From: Polyangium jinanense
GTDB lineage: Bacteria > Myxococcota > Polyangia > Polyangiales > Polyangiaceae
Assembly: GCF_028435365.1 (NCBI RefSeq)
Contig: NZ_JAGTJJ010000015.1
Span: 130,434-194,433, forward strand
Length of the DNA stretch: 64,000 nucleotides
Reading direction: 5' to 3'
Shown: positions 23,478 through 32,649 of the stretch, piece after piece
How positions within the stretch are numbered: the stretch's first letter is position 1
Layout of the letters: each line of letters starts with the position of its first letter
Notes under the pieces: model-generated
Told to the model about the DNA's origin: nothing
The model's input: the letters and a program-made list of their open reading frames with translations, nothing else
The model's database searches: none
Position numbers and translations under genes: made by a program

Positions 23478-24641
23478 ATGGGTTTGCTTCGATCGCTCTC
23501 GCTACTGATGGTCCCCTTCCTCGGCGGCTGCTTCTTCGGATCGGGGGATCGGGAGCTCCCGCCGGTCGAGTACAGTCCGGGTTTCTTCGCCGCGTTCGAC
23601 CAGATGGTCGACGACACGATGTCCCGGGGCTCGCTCGACGAAAAGGCGCGCACGCTCGACGCCGAGTTTGCGCGTCGCGTGGACGAGGGACCCGGGCCGA
23701 ACGAGGTCGTGGCTGTCGGACCGACCTGGGACAAGGTGGAGACATTTCTCTCGATCGGGCTGCTTTCGGCCGAGATCATGGCGCCGATCGACGGCTCCGA
23801 GCAGAGCCGGGTGGACATTCTGGGGCACGCCGCGGACCGGGTGCTCCGGAGCGACACCGAGGCCATCGCTACCTGGAACCGCACCGTCCGCGACATGGGT
23901 TTTGCCGACGCGCGGATCGAGCCCACGGGGGAGCTCGTCTGGGAGTCGCTCTACCTCGTGCTCACCGAATCGGAGCACGCTTATCAAGATGTCTGGGTCG
24001 AAAGCGGCACCTGGGTCGAGGGAGCCTGGGTCCGCACGGACGGGTACTACGAGCAGTTATGGGTCGACGGGTATTACGAATCCGTCTGGCAGGACGGCGC
24101 CTGCTACGACGAATACGTCAGCACGGAGTGCGACACGTATACGGTCGAGGAGACCTGCTACGACGTGTATGTCGAAGATGGATACTGGGAGAGCTACTGC
24201 TCCGGATACGACGACGAGGGCAACTGCGTCGAATGGACCGACGAGTGGGTGGACACGGGGTACTACGAGACCCAATGTGATCCCGCGTATTCGTACGAGG
24301 AGTGTACCGACCTCTACGAAACGGTCTGCGACCCGGGGCAATGGGTGGATATCTGGATCGAGGGGCACTGGGTCGAGGGGGCGTGGGTCCCCGGCGAGCT
24401 CGTCTGGGTGGAAGGGTACTGGAGCGACACCTCGGGGTATCGGACCGTGGCGCTCCCGGCGCAGGAGGCCGAGATCCTCGAGACGGGAATCGCATACGTG
24501 GCGTCCTTGGGTCCGGAGCGCGTGGGCGCTGATTGTTACGCGAGGCTCGACGAGGCCCTCGTGAAATCGGGAGAAAGCCCGCCCGAGAGCGCCGTGAAAC
24601 TCTCGCGGGGCGCAATCCTTTCTTGCCTGTCGCAACACTGA
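23478..24641 (+). CDS. Lipoprotein with Trp/Tyr-rich, acidic repeat domain
   Basis: 387 residues, start ATG with AAGGAG six bases upstream. The signal peptide ends in lipobox LGGC (Cys18). Residues 20-170 are a helical domain without known motifs. Residues 175-330 are extremely rich in Trp, Tyr, Asp and Glu, with short degenerate units such as WVEGAWV, WVDGYYESVW, WVEGHWVEGAW and WVEGYW, interrupted by a Cys-rich block (about ten Cys in CYDEY, TECDTY, ETCYDVY, ESYC, GNC, ETQCD, EECTD, ETVCD). There are hardly any basic residues in this part. The arrangement looks like a secreted beta-rich binding or scaffold domain, possibly cation- or glycan-binding. I know no function for it. Confidence 0.8.
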   Translation: MGLLRSLSLLMVPFLGGCFFGSGDRELPPVEYSPGFFAAFDQMVDDTMSRGSLDEKARTLDAEFARRVDEGPGPNEVVAVGPTWDKVETFLSIGLLSAEIMAPIDGSEQSRVDILGHAADRVLRSDTEAIATWNRTVRDMGFADARIEPTGELVWESLYLVLTESEHAYQDVWVESGTWVEGAWVRTDGYYEQLWVDGYYESVWQDGACYDEYVSTECDTYTVEETCYDVYVEDGYWESYCSGYDDEGNCVEWTDEWVDTGYYETQCDPAYSYEECTDLYETVCDPGQWVDIWIEGHWVEGAWVPGELVWVEGYWSDTSGYRTVALPAQEAEILETGIAYVASLGPERVGADCYARLDEALVKSGESPPESAVKLSRGAILSCLSQH

Positions 24642-24665
24642 GACGAAACGGTGGCCACGGCACGG

Positions 24666-24712
24666 TACCCCGCATGGCAGGGCGTTGATTTTCGTCCCTG
24701 CCGCGCGGGGTA
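24666..24712 (+). terminator. Strong bipartite hairpin after the aromatic-repeat lipoprotein gene
   Basis: TACCCCGC (24666-24673) pairs with GCGGGGTA (24705-24712), and inside it GGCAGGG (24676-24682) pairs with CCCTGCC (24696-24702). The loop contains TTGATTTTCG. It lies 25 bases after the stop at 24641 and 17 before the next start. There is no U tract after the stem. Confidence 0.65.
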
Positions 24713-24728
24713 TCGGGCATGATGAGCC

Positions 24729-26816
24729 ATGATTTCTTCCAGACTATTTCTCAGCTCTGCCGCGGCGCTCGCGGCTCTGTTCATGGCGGCCTGCTCGGAC
24801 GCGCCCGAGGACACCGGCACCGGCGGGCAGGGCGGCGGCGGGACAACGTCGATGGGCGGATCCGGCGGTGCGGGAGGGGGCGGCGCCGCCGGCGGGGGCG
24901 GCCCCGTCATCCCCACGGAACACCCGCGAATCTACCTGAACGAGGCGAACCGCACGCGACTCTCCTCCGCGCTCGCAAACGCCGAACCGGCCGCCGTACG
25001 CTTCCGGGACATGGTCGACGGCCACCTGCAAAATGGCAATGTCTATGCATTCGAGGCGCACTTCGCGGCGCTCCTCGGCGTCCTTACCGGCGAGGCGGAT
25101 TATTGCAAATACGCCGTCGACAGCGTCGAAGCGCGCGTCGCCGCGGAAGAGGCGTTGGCCGCCGCCGGAGAGCGCGCCGAAGTAGCCCACGACAGCTACC
25201 TCTACGTCGGCGAGACCATCGGCGACCTCGCGCTGGTCCACGATTGGTGCTTCGCCTCCACCACGCCCGAGCAGCGCGCCCGCTGGCTCGCGTATGCCAA
25301 CCAGGCGGTCTGGAACGTGTGGCACCCGGAGGAGGCGAGCTGGGGAGGCGTCTCCTATCCGTGGAGCGGCTGGTCGATCGAGAACCCCTCGAACAACTAC
25401 TATTACTCCTTTCTGCGCGCGACGATGCTCCTCGGCCTGACGTCTGTCGGAGAGCACGAAAACGCGCAGACGTGGATCGACATGTTCCGCGAGACGAAGA
25501 TCCAGGACGAGCTCGTGCCCACGTTCACGAGTGATCTCCAGGGCGGCGGTTCGCGCGAGGGAACCGGTTATGGCGTGGCCATGAAGAACCTGTTCCGGCT
25601 CTACGACCTGTGGGAATCGAGCACCGGCGAGCGGATCTGGGATCTCACGAGCCACACGCGCGCGTCGCTGCCGAGCCTCATCCATTCCACCGTGCCCACC
25701 CTCGATCGCATCGCGCCGATCGGCGACCACGCGCGCGACAGCACGGCGGCCCTCTTCGATTACCATCGTTCCTACGTGCTGACCCTGTCCCACCTGCTCG
25801 GCCCGGACGATCCGCTCACGGACGTGGCGCAGACCTGGCTCGACGATTGCTCGGTGCCGCAGATGGATCAGCGGTTCATGTACATCGACGACTTTCTCTA
25901 TTACACGAAGGCGCACGCCAAACGCCCGCTCTCGGATCTGCACCCGACATACCACGCGCCGGGCACGGGGAACGTCTACTTCCGGAACGGCTGGGACACG
26001 AAAGCTTCGTGGGGCGCATTCATCGCCGGCCCCTTCACGGAGAGCCACGCGCACCGCGACCAGGGCTCGCTTTTGATCTACCAGGGCGAATGGCTGGCCT
26101 ACGATCAGAACATCCAGTCCCAATCGGGGATCTACCAGAACGAAGAGGCGCACAACCTCGTGCGTATCGAGCAGAACGGCGCCACGGTCACGATGCAAAA
26201 TGGCGCGTCGAACCTGGTAGCGCTGCACGATACGCCGCAATTCCTCTACCTGCGCGCGGACATCACGCCCGTCTACGGCGGGAAAGCGGCCGTGGGCCGC
26301 GTGGATCGCGAGGTGCTCTTCTTGAAGGGACCAGGCGCCTTCGTGGTGATGGATCGCGTCGACACGAACGAGGGCGCACAGGCCGTGTGGCAATTCAATG
26401 CGCCCATCGCGCCCAAACCCCTCGGCGAGGGGTGGGAGGTGAGCGGCGCGCAAGGCTCGCTCGAGGTAAGGCCGCTCTTCCCCGCGCTCCCCAGCGCAGA
26501 GGTGCTCGCCTGGCCGTCGCTCGAAGCAGAAATGAATGGCGGCTACCGGCTCGACGTCCGCGACCCGGCCGCAGGCGGACAGGCGCGTTTCCTGACGCTG
26601 CTCGCGCCGGCGGGATCCCTTTCGAACGCCTATCTGTCGACGGCCCCAGGCATGATCGGCGCGATCGTGACATTCGACGGGACGAGCGTCGAGGTGCTCT
26701 TCGGCGAGGATCAGGCCGGCGGTACGCTGAGGCTCAAGCCCAGTGAGGGCACGGTGTTCGACGGCCCTCTCCCCGAGACCATCGGCACGCTGCCGCTCCT
26801 CGACGCAGGGAACTGA
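24729..26816 (+). CDS. Heparinase II/III-like polysaccharide lyase, lipoprotein
   Basis: 695 residues. Signal peptide with lipobox MAAC (Cys22), Gly-rich linker to about residue 62, then TEHPRIYLNEANRTRL, typical of the start of alginate/heparin-lyase modules. An (alpha/alpha)-barrel-like helical region follows (about 70-400) with SYPWSGWSIENPSNNYYYS containing the conserved Asn/Tyr-rich catalytic-site pattern. The C-terminal beta-sheet domain starts near 410 with the heparinase II/III signature HAHRDQGSLLIYQGEWLAYD. It should cleave acidic polysaccharides by beta-elimination at the cell surface; the substrate is not predictable. A terminator-like hairpin precedes it, so it is probably transcribed separately from the aromatic-repeat lipoprotein. 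Confidence 0.85.
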   Translation: MISSRLFLSSAAALAALFMAACSDAPEDTGTGGQGGGGTTSMGGSGGAGGGGAAGGGGPVIPTEHPRIYLNEANRTRLSSALANAEPAAVRFRDMVDGHLQNGNVYAFEAHFAALLGVLTGEADYCKYAVDSVEARVAAEEALAAAGERAEVAHDSYLYVGETIGDLALVHDWCFASTTPEQRARWLAYANQAVWNVWHPEEASWGGVSYPWSGWSIENPSNNYYYSFLRATMLLGLTSVGEHENAQTWIDMFRETKIQDELVPTFTSDLQGGGSREGTGYGVAMKNLFRLYDLWESSTGERIWDLTSHTRASLPSLIHSTVPTLDRIAPIGDHARDSTAALFDYHRSYVLTLSHLLGPDDPLTDVAQTWLDDCSVPQMDQRFMYIDDFLYYTKAHAKRPLSDLHPTYHAPGTGNVYFRNGWDTKASWGAFIAGPFTESHAHRDQGSLLIYQGEWLAYDQNIQSQSGIYQNEEAHNLVRIEQNGATVTMQNGASNLVALHDTPQFLYLRADITPVYGGKAAVGRVDREVLFLKGPGAFVVMDRVDTNEGAQAVWQFNAPIAPKPLGEGWEVSGAQGSLEVRPLFPALPSAEVLAWPSLEAEMNGGYRLDVRDPAAGGQARFLTLLAPAGSLSNAYLSTAPGMIGAIVTFDGTSVEVLFGEDQAGGTLRLKPSEGTVFDGPLPETIGTLPLLDAGN

Positions 26817-26916
26817 GGCGGTCGCTCCCCCTCTCCCGCTTCTGCTTCCGCTCCCTCCCTACGTCCGAATCCCCAGCAGATTCAGCGCATCTGCCCAGAG
26901 TTGCCCAAGATTCCGG

Positions 26917-27750
26917 TTGCACACATTGGGCGCCCTCGCGGAACACCGCCCCGCCCTTGCGGGACGCGTGCCCGCCCTTGCGGAACATCACCCCGCCGTC
27001 GTGGAACATCACCCCGCCGTCGTGGAACGCCACCCCGCCGTCGTGGAACGCCACCCCGCCGTCGTGGAACGCCACCCCGCCGTCGTGGAACATCGCCCCG
27101 CCCTCGCGGGACGCCGGCCCGCCCTTGCGGAACATCGCCCCGCCCTCGCGGGACGTCTCCCCGCCCTCGTGGGACATCGCCCCGGCCTTCCCGAAAACGA
27201 TCCCGCCCTCGCGGGACATCGCCTCACCCGCCGGAGCAGGCACGCGCTCCCGAGGGTGCGCGCGATCTCGCGCACGTTGCCCGGCAGGTCCCCCAAAAAG
27301 AGCGCGGGCGCCGTCACGTCCCTCCCGTTCGTGGAGGAGCTCGGGGAGGTCCAGCGCATCCTGTCGCGCGTCGACGAGCCCGATTATAAGGCGCTCGTGA
27401 TCGAGCTCGGCCTCACGCGGCACGTTTTGCGGCTCAGGGACCTCGAAGGGAAGTACCGCGCCGCCATCGAGGGGCTCGGCGGGCAGGTGACCTACGCCCA
27501 GGTGAAGGACGCGCGCGCCAAGGGGCAATCCCTCATGCTCCAGGCCGTGGCCATGATCCTCGGCGAGTATCCCTCCGACAGCGACGCCGATCGAAAGGCC
27601 CGCGGCGCGCTGCTCGGGCCGATCCTCGTGCAAAACGAGGCCATCCGTCGTTACTTGCGCGAACGCAAGCCCATTGAGGATGTGAACCCGGAGACCGGTG
27701 GAATCGAGCAGACACCGCCCGCGCACGGCGAGGCGCAAGCCTTGGCCTGA
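26917..27750 (+). CDS. Hypothetical protein: Pro-containing heptad repeats followed by a helical domain
   Basis: The frame 26917-27750 combines 14 degenerate heptapeptides of the form A-L/V-A/V-E/G-x-R/H-P (26932-27225) with a C-terminal region of about 140 residues (from LPFVEELGEVQRILSRVDEP to the stop). The C-terminal part has normal codon usage and amphipathic helices (YKALVIELGLTRHVLRL, KGQSLMLQAVAMIL), so it is likely translated. The repeat part is open in several frames on both strands, so its coding status is uncertain. No ATG or Shine-Dalgarno is found after the preceding stop; TTG 26917 or 26926, or GTG 26965, are possible starts. No function recognised; no signal peptide or membrane segment. 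Confidence 0.4.
   Translation: MHTLGALAEHRPALAGRVPALAEHHPAVVEHHPAVVERHPAVVERHPAVVERHPAVVEHRPALAGRRPALAEHRPALAGRLPALVGHRPGLPENDPALAGHRLTRRSRHALPRVRAISRTLPGRSPKKSAGAVTSLPFVEELGEVQRILSRVDEPDYKALVIELGLTRHVLRLRDLEGKYRAAIEGLGGQVTYAQVKDARAKGQSLMLQAVAMILGEYPSDSDADRKARGALLGPILVQNEAIRRYLRERKPIEDVNPETGGIEQTPPAHGEAQALA
26932..27225. repeat. Tandem array of 14 degenerate 21-bp units
   Basis: Units of the type GCCGTCGTGGAACGCCACCCC repeat head to tail. The inner five are nearly identical; those towards the ends are diverged (GCCCTCGCGGGACGTCTCCCC, GGCCTTCCCGAAAACGATCCC). Because 21 is divisible by three, every frame shows a heptapeptide repeat. Unit homogeneity in the centre indicates recent expansion. 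Confidence 0.85.
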
Positions 27751-27812
27751 CCCCGCAGATTTCCCGCGCCGATTCGTCTTGCCGACCCCACGCGCTGGCC
27801 TACCATCGCGGC

Positions 27813-30800
27813 GTGTTCGAATCGGGCCGCTCTGCACCCCCGCCTGCATCCTCCGCCCCCGCCCCGCGGACCCTCACGGAGTTCGACGGGTATCGCCTCC
27901 TCGAGCGGCTTGGCGAGGGTGCGATGGGCGAGGTTTGGCGCGCCCTCGATCTCACGCTCGAACGCCACGTCGCGATCAAAATGATCCGCGGCGCTTCTCC
28001 GGCCGAACGTGATCGCGAGCGCTTCCGCCTCGAAGCCCTCGCGCTCGGCCGGATCGAGCATCCGAACGTGGTCGCGGTCTACCGCAGCGGCGAGGCGCTC
28101 GGGCAGCCTTACATCGTGTACGAGCTCGTCGCCGGGCAGAGCCTCGATACACTCGCGGGCACGCTCGACTGGCAGGAGATCCTCGCGCTCGGCGTCGACG
28201 TCGCGCGTGGGCTCGCGGCGGCCCATCGCGCCTCCGTCCTGCATCGCGACCTCAAGCCGGCCAATGTCATGCGCACCCGCGCGGGCGCTGGCAAGCTCAT
28301 CGATTTCGGCGTCGCCAAGGTCCCGGCGCGGCCCGCGCCCGAGGAGGCGGGCCCCGAGAGCATCGCGCGCTTCGTGGCGAATGCGGTCCTGCCCTCGGCC
28401 GATGTGACCCGGAAAGGGGATATCCTCGGCACGCCTCGCTACCTCGCGCCCGAGCTGTGGAAGGGCGCGCCCGCGACCATCGCGAGCGACATCTATTCCC
28501 TCGGCCTCATCCTCTGGGAGCTGCTCTCCGGCGTGCCACCGTACGGCCCCAAACGGCCTTTGATGCAGCTCGTCGAGGCAATCCTCAAAGAGCCCCTGCC
28601 GAGCATCGCCGCGCTCCGCCCCGACGTCCCCTTCGAGCTCGCCGCGACCGTCGATCGCGCGGTGCAAAAGGATCCCGCTAAGCGCTTCGCCTCGGCGGAC
28701 GCGCTCGCGGATGCCCTCGAAGGCGTGGTCGCGACGAGCCGCGCGCTCGGCTTGCTCCCCGAGATCGCGGCCTCGCCGTCGGAACGACAGGCCGAGCTCG
28801 TGCGCATGATGTTCAAGCGGGCGCTCTCGCGCTCGAGCTTCCCCCAGCGATTTTATGATCGCTTGTTCGCGCGCCACCCCGAGATGCGGCATCTTTTCCC
28901 GGACGATCTCTCCGGCCAGGGACGCAAGCTCGTCACCGCGTTGACCGCGAGCGTCGCTTGCCTGCGGGATGCGCACGGGCTCCACGCGATGCTCGAAGAG
29001 CTCGGCGCGCGGCACGTGCTTTACGGCGTCCGCGAGGTGCACGTCGATTCCTTTGGCGAGGCGCTCCGCGCGGAGCTCGATCTCTCCGAGGGCGGCCAGA
29101 TGGCCGACGAGCTCGCCGAGGCGTGGAGCCACGCCTGGGAGCAGCTCTCGGGCGCCGTCCTTCGCGGCATTCGGCGCGCCGCGGGTGCGGAGGCGGAGGC
29201 GAAAGCGGACTCCGGCGTCACCACGCGGACGACGAACGGCCCCGAGGCGATTGCCGCGTTGCTCCAGGCCACGGCGCTTTTCTCGGACCTCGACGGCGAC
29301 GAGCTTCGCGAGATGGCCTCGTTGATGCGACCCTTCCGCGCCGAGGTCGGTGATGTCCTCTGCATGCAGGGCTCGCCGGCGGACAGGCTTTATCTCGTCG
29401 AGGACGGGCTCCTCGCGGTCTCGAGCCGGACGCCCGGGGACGACCGCATCTTCGTCGGCGAGAGTGGCCCGGGCGGCGTGCTCGGCGAGCTCGCCTTGAA
29501 CCAGCCCATGCTGCGCGCGGCCACCGTCACCGCGGTCCGGCGCACCTCGGGTGTCGCGCTGGAGATCGCCGATTTCGAGCACCTGCGCCGCGCGCGCCAC
29601 CCCGCCGCGCTGAAGGTCCTGCGCCGCCTCTCCCTTTTTCTTTGCAACGAGCTGCGTGCCGTCACCCGTGAAATGGCGGGCCCCGCGCCCTCCGCCGTCC
29701 TTGCGCCGGTCGAGGATCTCGGCGAGGGCCAGCCGATCTCGCCGCACATCGCGTCCTCTCTCCTCGCCCTTTCCTTCTTCGAATCCTTCAGCGTCGAACA
29801 GATCGCGCAGGTCGCGAGCGTCCTCGTCGAGCGCGTGGTGCCGCGCGGCCGCACGATCTTCGCCGAAGGCGCGAGCAGCGGCTCGGCCTTCGTCCTCGCG
29901 CGTGGCGCCGTCGAAATCACCGTCCGCTCGGGCCCGAGGCAAACGCACCTCGCCGTCTTCGGGCCTGGAAAGACCATGGGCCTGGACGCGCTGCTCGATC
30001 GCGGCCCGCAGCGGGTCACGTGCATTGCGCGGGAAAACGTGGTGCTCCTCGAGCTTTCGCCCGAGCCGCTCGCGCGCCTCTTCGCAGGGAGCCCCGCCAT
30101 GGCCTTCACGCTCGCCGAGGCCATCAATCGTGACCTCATCGACGCCCTCCAGCTGGCGGACGCCGGCATTGCCCGGCGCGCGACACAGGCGCTCCTCGTG
30201 GGCACGCACAGCGATCGCACGATGGGCACGAAGACGCTGATGCGAATGACCCTGGCGAGCACGGCGCGGGCCGCCGCGGCTGGTACGGAAACACTCGTCG
30301 GGCAGAGCTTGAGCGGGTTCGTCGAGGGCCTCCGGACCTTGCTCGACGTCCCCCACGCCCCGCATGACGATGCGGACGCGACCCGCCCGCAAGCGTGGCC
30401 GCGCGATGCGCGTTCCGACAAGGAGGCGCTCCTCGCGAAGGTGCGCGCCTCGGTCATCGGGGACGATATGGTCGTTCCCGGGCCCTTCGGATCGCGGCGC
30501 CTGGTTCATGCGAATGAAGCTGCATCGGGCCGCTCGCTGAGCTTCCTCGAGGAGTTTCTCCGGAGCGAGGTGATGCCGCTCCACCCCAATTCGCTCCTCC
30601 GCGAGGACGCGCGTGAACTCATCCACCAGAGCGTGGGGGGTGGCAGCGACGACATCGTCATCTTCTGCGGATCGGGCGCGACGTCCGCGATCGACGAGGT
30701 TGTCCGGGCACTCGGGCTCGAGGTACCGCCCGCGCTCGACGAACGGTATCGCCTGCGGGATCGGATTCCGGAACACGAGCGCCCCGTCGTTTTCATCGGG

Positions 30801-32006
30801 CCCTACGAGCACCCTTCGAATGAGCTTCCTTGGCGCGAATCCATCGCCGACGTCGTGACGATCGACGTGGACGCCGAGGGCCGCATCGATCTCCATGCGC
30901 TCGAAGCGGAGCTCCTCCGACATGCGGACCGCCCGCTCAAGATCGGGAGTTTTTCGGCGGCGTCCCACGTGACGGGCATCCTCTCGGACGACGTCGCGAT
31001 CGCGACCCTCCTGCACCGGCACGGCGCGCTATCCTTCTGGGATTGCACCGCCGCAGGGCCTTCCCTCGACATTCGGATGAACCCCGCGGGCCAAGGCGCC
31101 CTCGCGTCCAAGGACGCCGTCTTCCTCTCGCCGCACGAATTCATCGGTGGTCCCGGCGCTCCTTTCGTCCTCGTCGCCAAACGCTCGCTCGTCGCTCGAC
31201 GCAAGGAGACGGGCACGGAGGCCGTCCTCGAATCCATTCGCGCGGGCCTTGCCTTTCAGCTCAAGGCGGCCATCGGCACGGACACGATTCGCGCCCGCGA
31301 GAACGATTTCGTCAAGCGCGCCATGGCCTCGTTCCGAACGAATGGAAAGATCTGGCTGCTCGGCGATCCGGACCTCGAACGATTGTCCTTCGTGTCGCTC
31401 CTGATCCGCCACGGCCGCGACCAGTTCCTCCACTGGAACTTCGTCGTCGCCCTGCTGAACGATCTTTTCGGCATCCAGGCGCACGGCCAATGCGCCTCCA
31501 CGGGCCCGTATGGCCACCGCATCCTCGACATCGACCACGCGCATTCCGCGGCCTTCGCGGGCGCGCTCGAGGCCGGCGGCGGCGTGTTCCGGCCGGGCTG
31601 GGTCCGGATTCATTTCAATTCCTTCCTCACGGAGACGGTCTTCCTCTACATCGTCGCCGCGATCCACATGATCGCGAACGACGGCTGGAAGCTCCTCCCG
31701 ATGTACCGGTGCGACGCCGAAACGGGCCTGTGGACGCACGTCGCCGGCCGTCCCCGGCCCGCGCTCCGCCTGAACGATCTGGCCTACCGCGGGGGCGAGC
31801 TCGAATATCGATCGATGCGCACGAGTGAGCCGGAAAGCGCGCTCGCCGCGTACCTCGACGAAGCGCGGTCGATATTCGCGAGCGCCCCCGTCGAGGGTCC
31901 GTCGGATCCGCACGGCGAGCTTGACATCCCGGAAGCTTTCCGCCATTTGCGCTGGTTCCCGACGCCGCTGGAGGCCTCCCACGCGCGCCGGGCGTACGAT
32001 TTCTGA
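27813..32006 (+). CDS. Multidomain sensor: Ser/Thr kinase - globin - two cNMP-binding domains - class V aminotransferase-like domain
   Basis: 1397 residues, start GTG 27813. Residues 27-290 form a Hanks-type kinase (GEGAMGEVW, VAIK with K56, H144-R145-D146 in HRDLKPANV, DFGVAK, GTPRYLAPE). About 320-445 is a globin: F362 (CD1) in MRHLFPDD and proximal His H401 in GARHVLYGV, with AWSHAWEQL at the H helix. About 475-620 and 650-780 are two cyclic-nucleotide-binding folds (GVLGELALNQPMLRAATV; GPGKTMGLDALLDRGPQRVT). About 880-1390 is a class V aminotransferase/cysteine-desulfurase fold (GSGATSAIDEV, SFSAASHVTGI, D1077 in FWDCTAAG), but the expected PLP lysine is Glu1109 (SPHEFIGGPG). It could couple O2/NO and cNMP sensing to phosphorylation; the PLP domain may be a binding domain only. 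Confidence 0.9.
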   Translation: MFESGRSAPPPASSAPAPRTLTEFDGYRLLERLGEGAMGEVWRALDLTLERHVAIKMIRGASPAERDRERFRLEALALGRIEHPNVVAVYRSGEALGQPYIVYELVAGQSLDTLAGTLDWQEILALGVDVARGLAAAHRASVLHRDLKPANVMRTRAGAGKLIDFGVAKVPARPAPEEAGPESIARFVANAVLPSADVTRKGDILGTPRYLAPELWKGAPATIASDIYSLGLILWELLSGVPPYGPKRPLMQLVEAILKEPLPSIAALRPDVPFELAATVDRAVQKDPAKRFASADALADALEGVVATSRALGLLPEIAASPSERQAELVRMMFKRALSRSSFPQRFYDRLFARHPEMRHLFPDDLSGQGRKLVTALTASVACLRDAHGLHAMLEELGARHVLYGVREVHVDSFGEALRAELDLSEGGQMADELAEAWSHAWEQLSGAVLRGIRRAAGAEAEAKADSGVTTRTTNGPEAIAALLQATALFSDLDGDELREMASLMRPFRAEVGDVLCMQGSPADRLYLVEDGLLAVSSRTPGDDRIFVGESGPGGVLGELALNQPMLRAATVTAVRRTSGVALEIADFEHLRRARHPAALKVLRRLSLFLCNELRAVTREMAGPAPSAVLAPVEDLGEGQPISPHIASSLLALSFFESFSVEQIAQVASVLVERVVPRGRTIFAEGASSGSAFVLARGAVEITVRSGPRQTHLAVFGPGKTMGLDALLDRGPQRVTCIARENVVLLELSPEPLARLFAGSPAMAFTLAEAINRDLIDALQLADAGIARRATQALLVGTHSDRTMGTKTLMRMTLASTARAAAAGTETLVGQSLSGFVEGLRTLLDVPHAPHDDADATRPQAWPRDARSDKEALLAKVRASVIGDDMVVPGPFGSRRLVHANEAASGRSLSFLEEFLRSEVMPLHPNSLLREDARELIHQSVGGGSDDIVIFCGSGATSAIDEVVRALGLEVPPALDERYRLRDRIPEHERPVVFIGPYEHPSNELPWRESIADVVTIDVDAEGRIDLHALEAELLRHADRPLKIGSFSAASHVTGILSDDVAIATLLHRHGALSFWDCTAAGPSLDIRMNPAGQGALASKDAVFLSPHEFIGGPGAPFVLVAKRSLVARRKETGTEAVLESIRAGLAFQLKAAIGTDTIRARENDFVKRAMASFRTNGKIWLLGDPDLERLSFVSLLIRHGRDQFLHWNFVVALLNDLFGIQAHGQCASTGPYGHRILDIDHAHSAAFAGALEAGGGVFRPGWVRIHFNSFLTETVFLYIVAAIHMIANDGWKLLPMYRCDAETGLWTHVAGRPRPALRLNDLAYRGGELEYRSMRTSEPESALAAYLDEARSIFASAPVEGPSDPHGELDIPEAFRHLRWFPTPLEASHARRAYDF

Positions 32007-32020
32007 GGAGACACACCGGA

Positions 32021-32623
32021 ATGACCACGAAAAAAGCCGCGCCGAAGAAGGCCGCGGACAAGGACGAGAGCCGCATCGTTTTCCCGGATCCCGGCCTGCA
32101 CATTGCCGTGCTCGGCGCGTTGATGGAGGCCGAGGCCGTGAATCAGGAGCGGGTCGAGGCCAAGCTCGAAGGGATCGAGGGCGACGACGATACGGTTCGG
32201 CTCCAGGCGGCCATGGCCCGGCTGCAGTCGATCAAGCTCGATCGCAAGAAGGTCGCGCGGCTCGAGCGGCTCGATTTCGACGGCGGAAACGAGATCTACA
32301 TGATGATGGAACACGGCGCCGGCATCTATACCGGCGGCGAGGACGACGCCTATTCGCTCCGCTCGCTTGCAGGAATCGGCGCGCTCGAGGCCCTCGAGAC
32401 ACTCGACCTCGACGGCCACGGCTTTTTCGACGAGCTCCGCGATCTCCGCCCCCTCGAAGGACTGGCCAAGCTCACGGATCTCACCCTGACCGGCGATTGG
32501 ACGCACGCGGCGAGCCTGGAAACGCTCCCCAAGCTCGCGAATCTCGACGTTCGGCTCGGCTCCGTCGACGACCCCGCGGTCCTCGATCGCCTCGCGGCGC
32601 GTGGGGTCGAAGTCTTGCGCTGA
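32021..32623 (+). CDS. Leucine-rich-repeat-like hypothetical protein
   Basis: 200 residues. A Lys/Ala-rich N-terminus (MTTKKAAPKKAADKD) precedes a helical region and then short leucine-rich segments spaced about 22-24 residues (LEALETLDLDGHGF, LRPLEGLAKLTDLTLTGDW, LETLPKLANLDVRLGSV), an LRR-like solenoid edge. It resembles DUF6892-type proteins, but I cannot verify that. No signal peptide. GAGGAG lies eleven bases upstream of the ATG and the gap to the multidomain kinase is 14 bases, so the two are likely co-transcribed; the LRR protein may be a partner or substrate of the kinase. Confidence 0.75.
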   Translation: MTTKKAAPKKAADKDESRIVFPDPGLHIAVLGALMEAEAVNQERVEAKLEGIEGDDDTVRLQAAMARLQSIKLDRKKVARLERLDFDGGNEIYMMMEHGAGIYTGGEDDAYSLRSLAGIGALEALETLDLDGHGFFDELRDLRPLEGLAKLTDLTLTGDWTHAASLETLPKLANLDVRLGSVDDPAVLDRLAARGVEVLR

Positions 32624-32649
32624 ACGCCCGCTCGCCCCAGAAAGCCGAT

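Noticed and set aside
26932..27225. 21-bp repeats considered as a CRISPR array
   Set aside because: Tandem units without unique spacers; no cas genes nearby.
27651..31022. 1123-codon minus-strand frame opposite the multidomain kinase
   Set aside because: Antisense shadow; the plus frame has intact kinase, globin and cNMP motifs.
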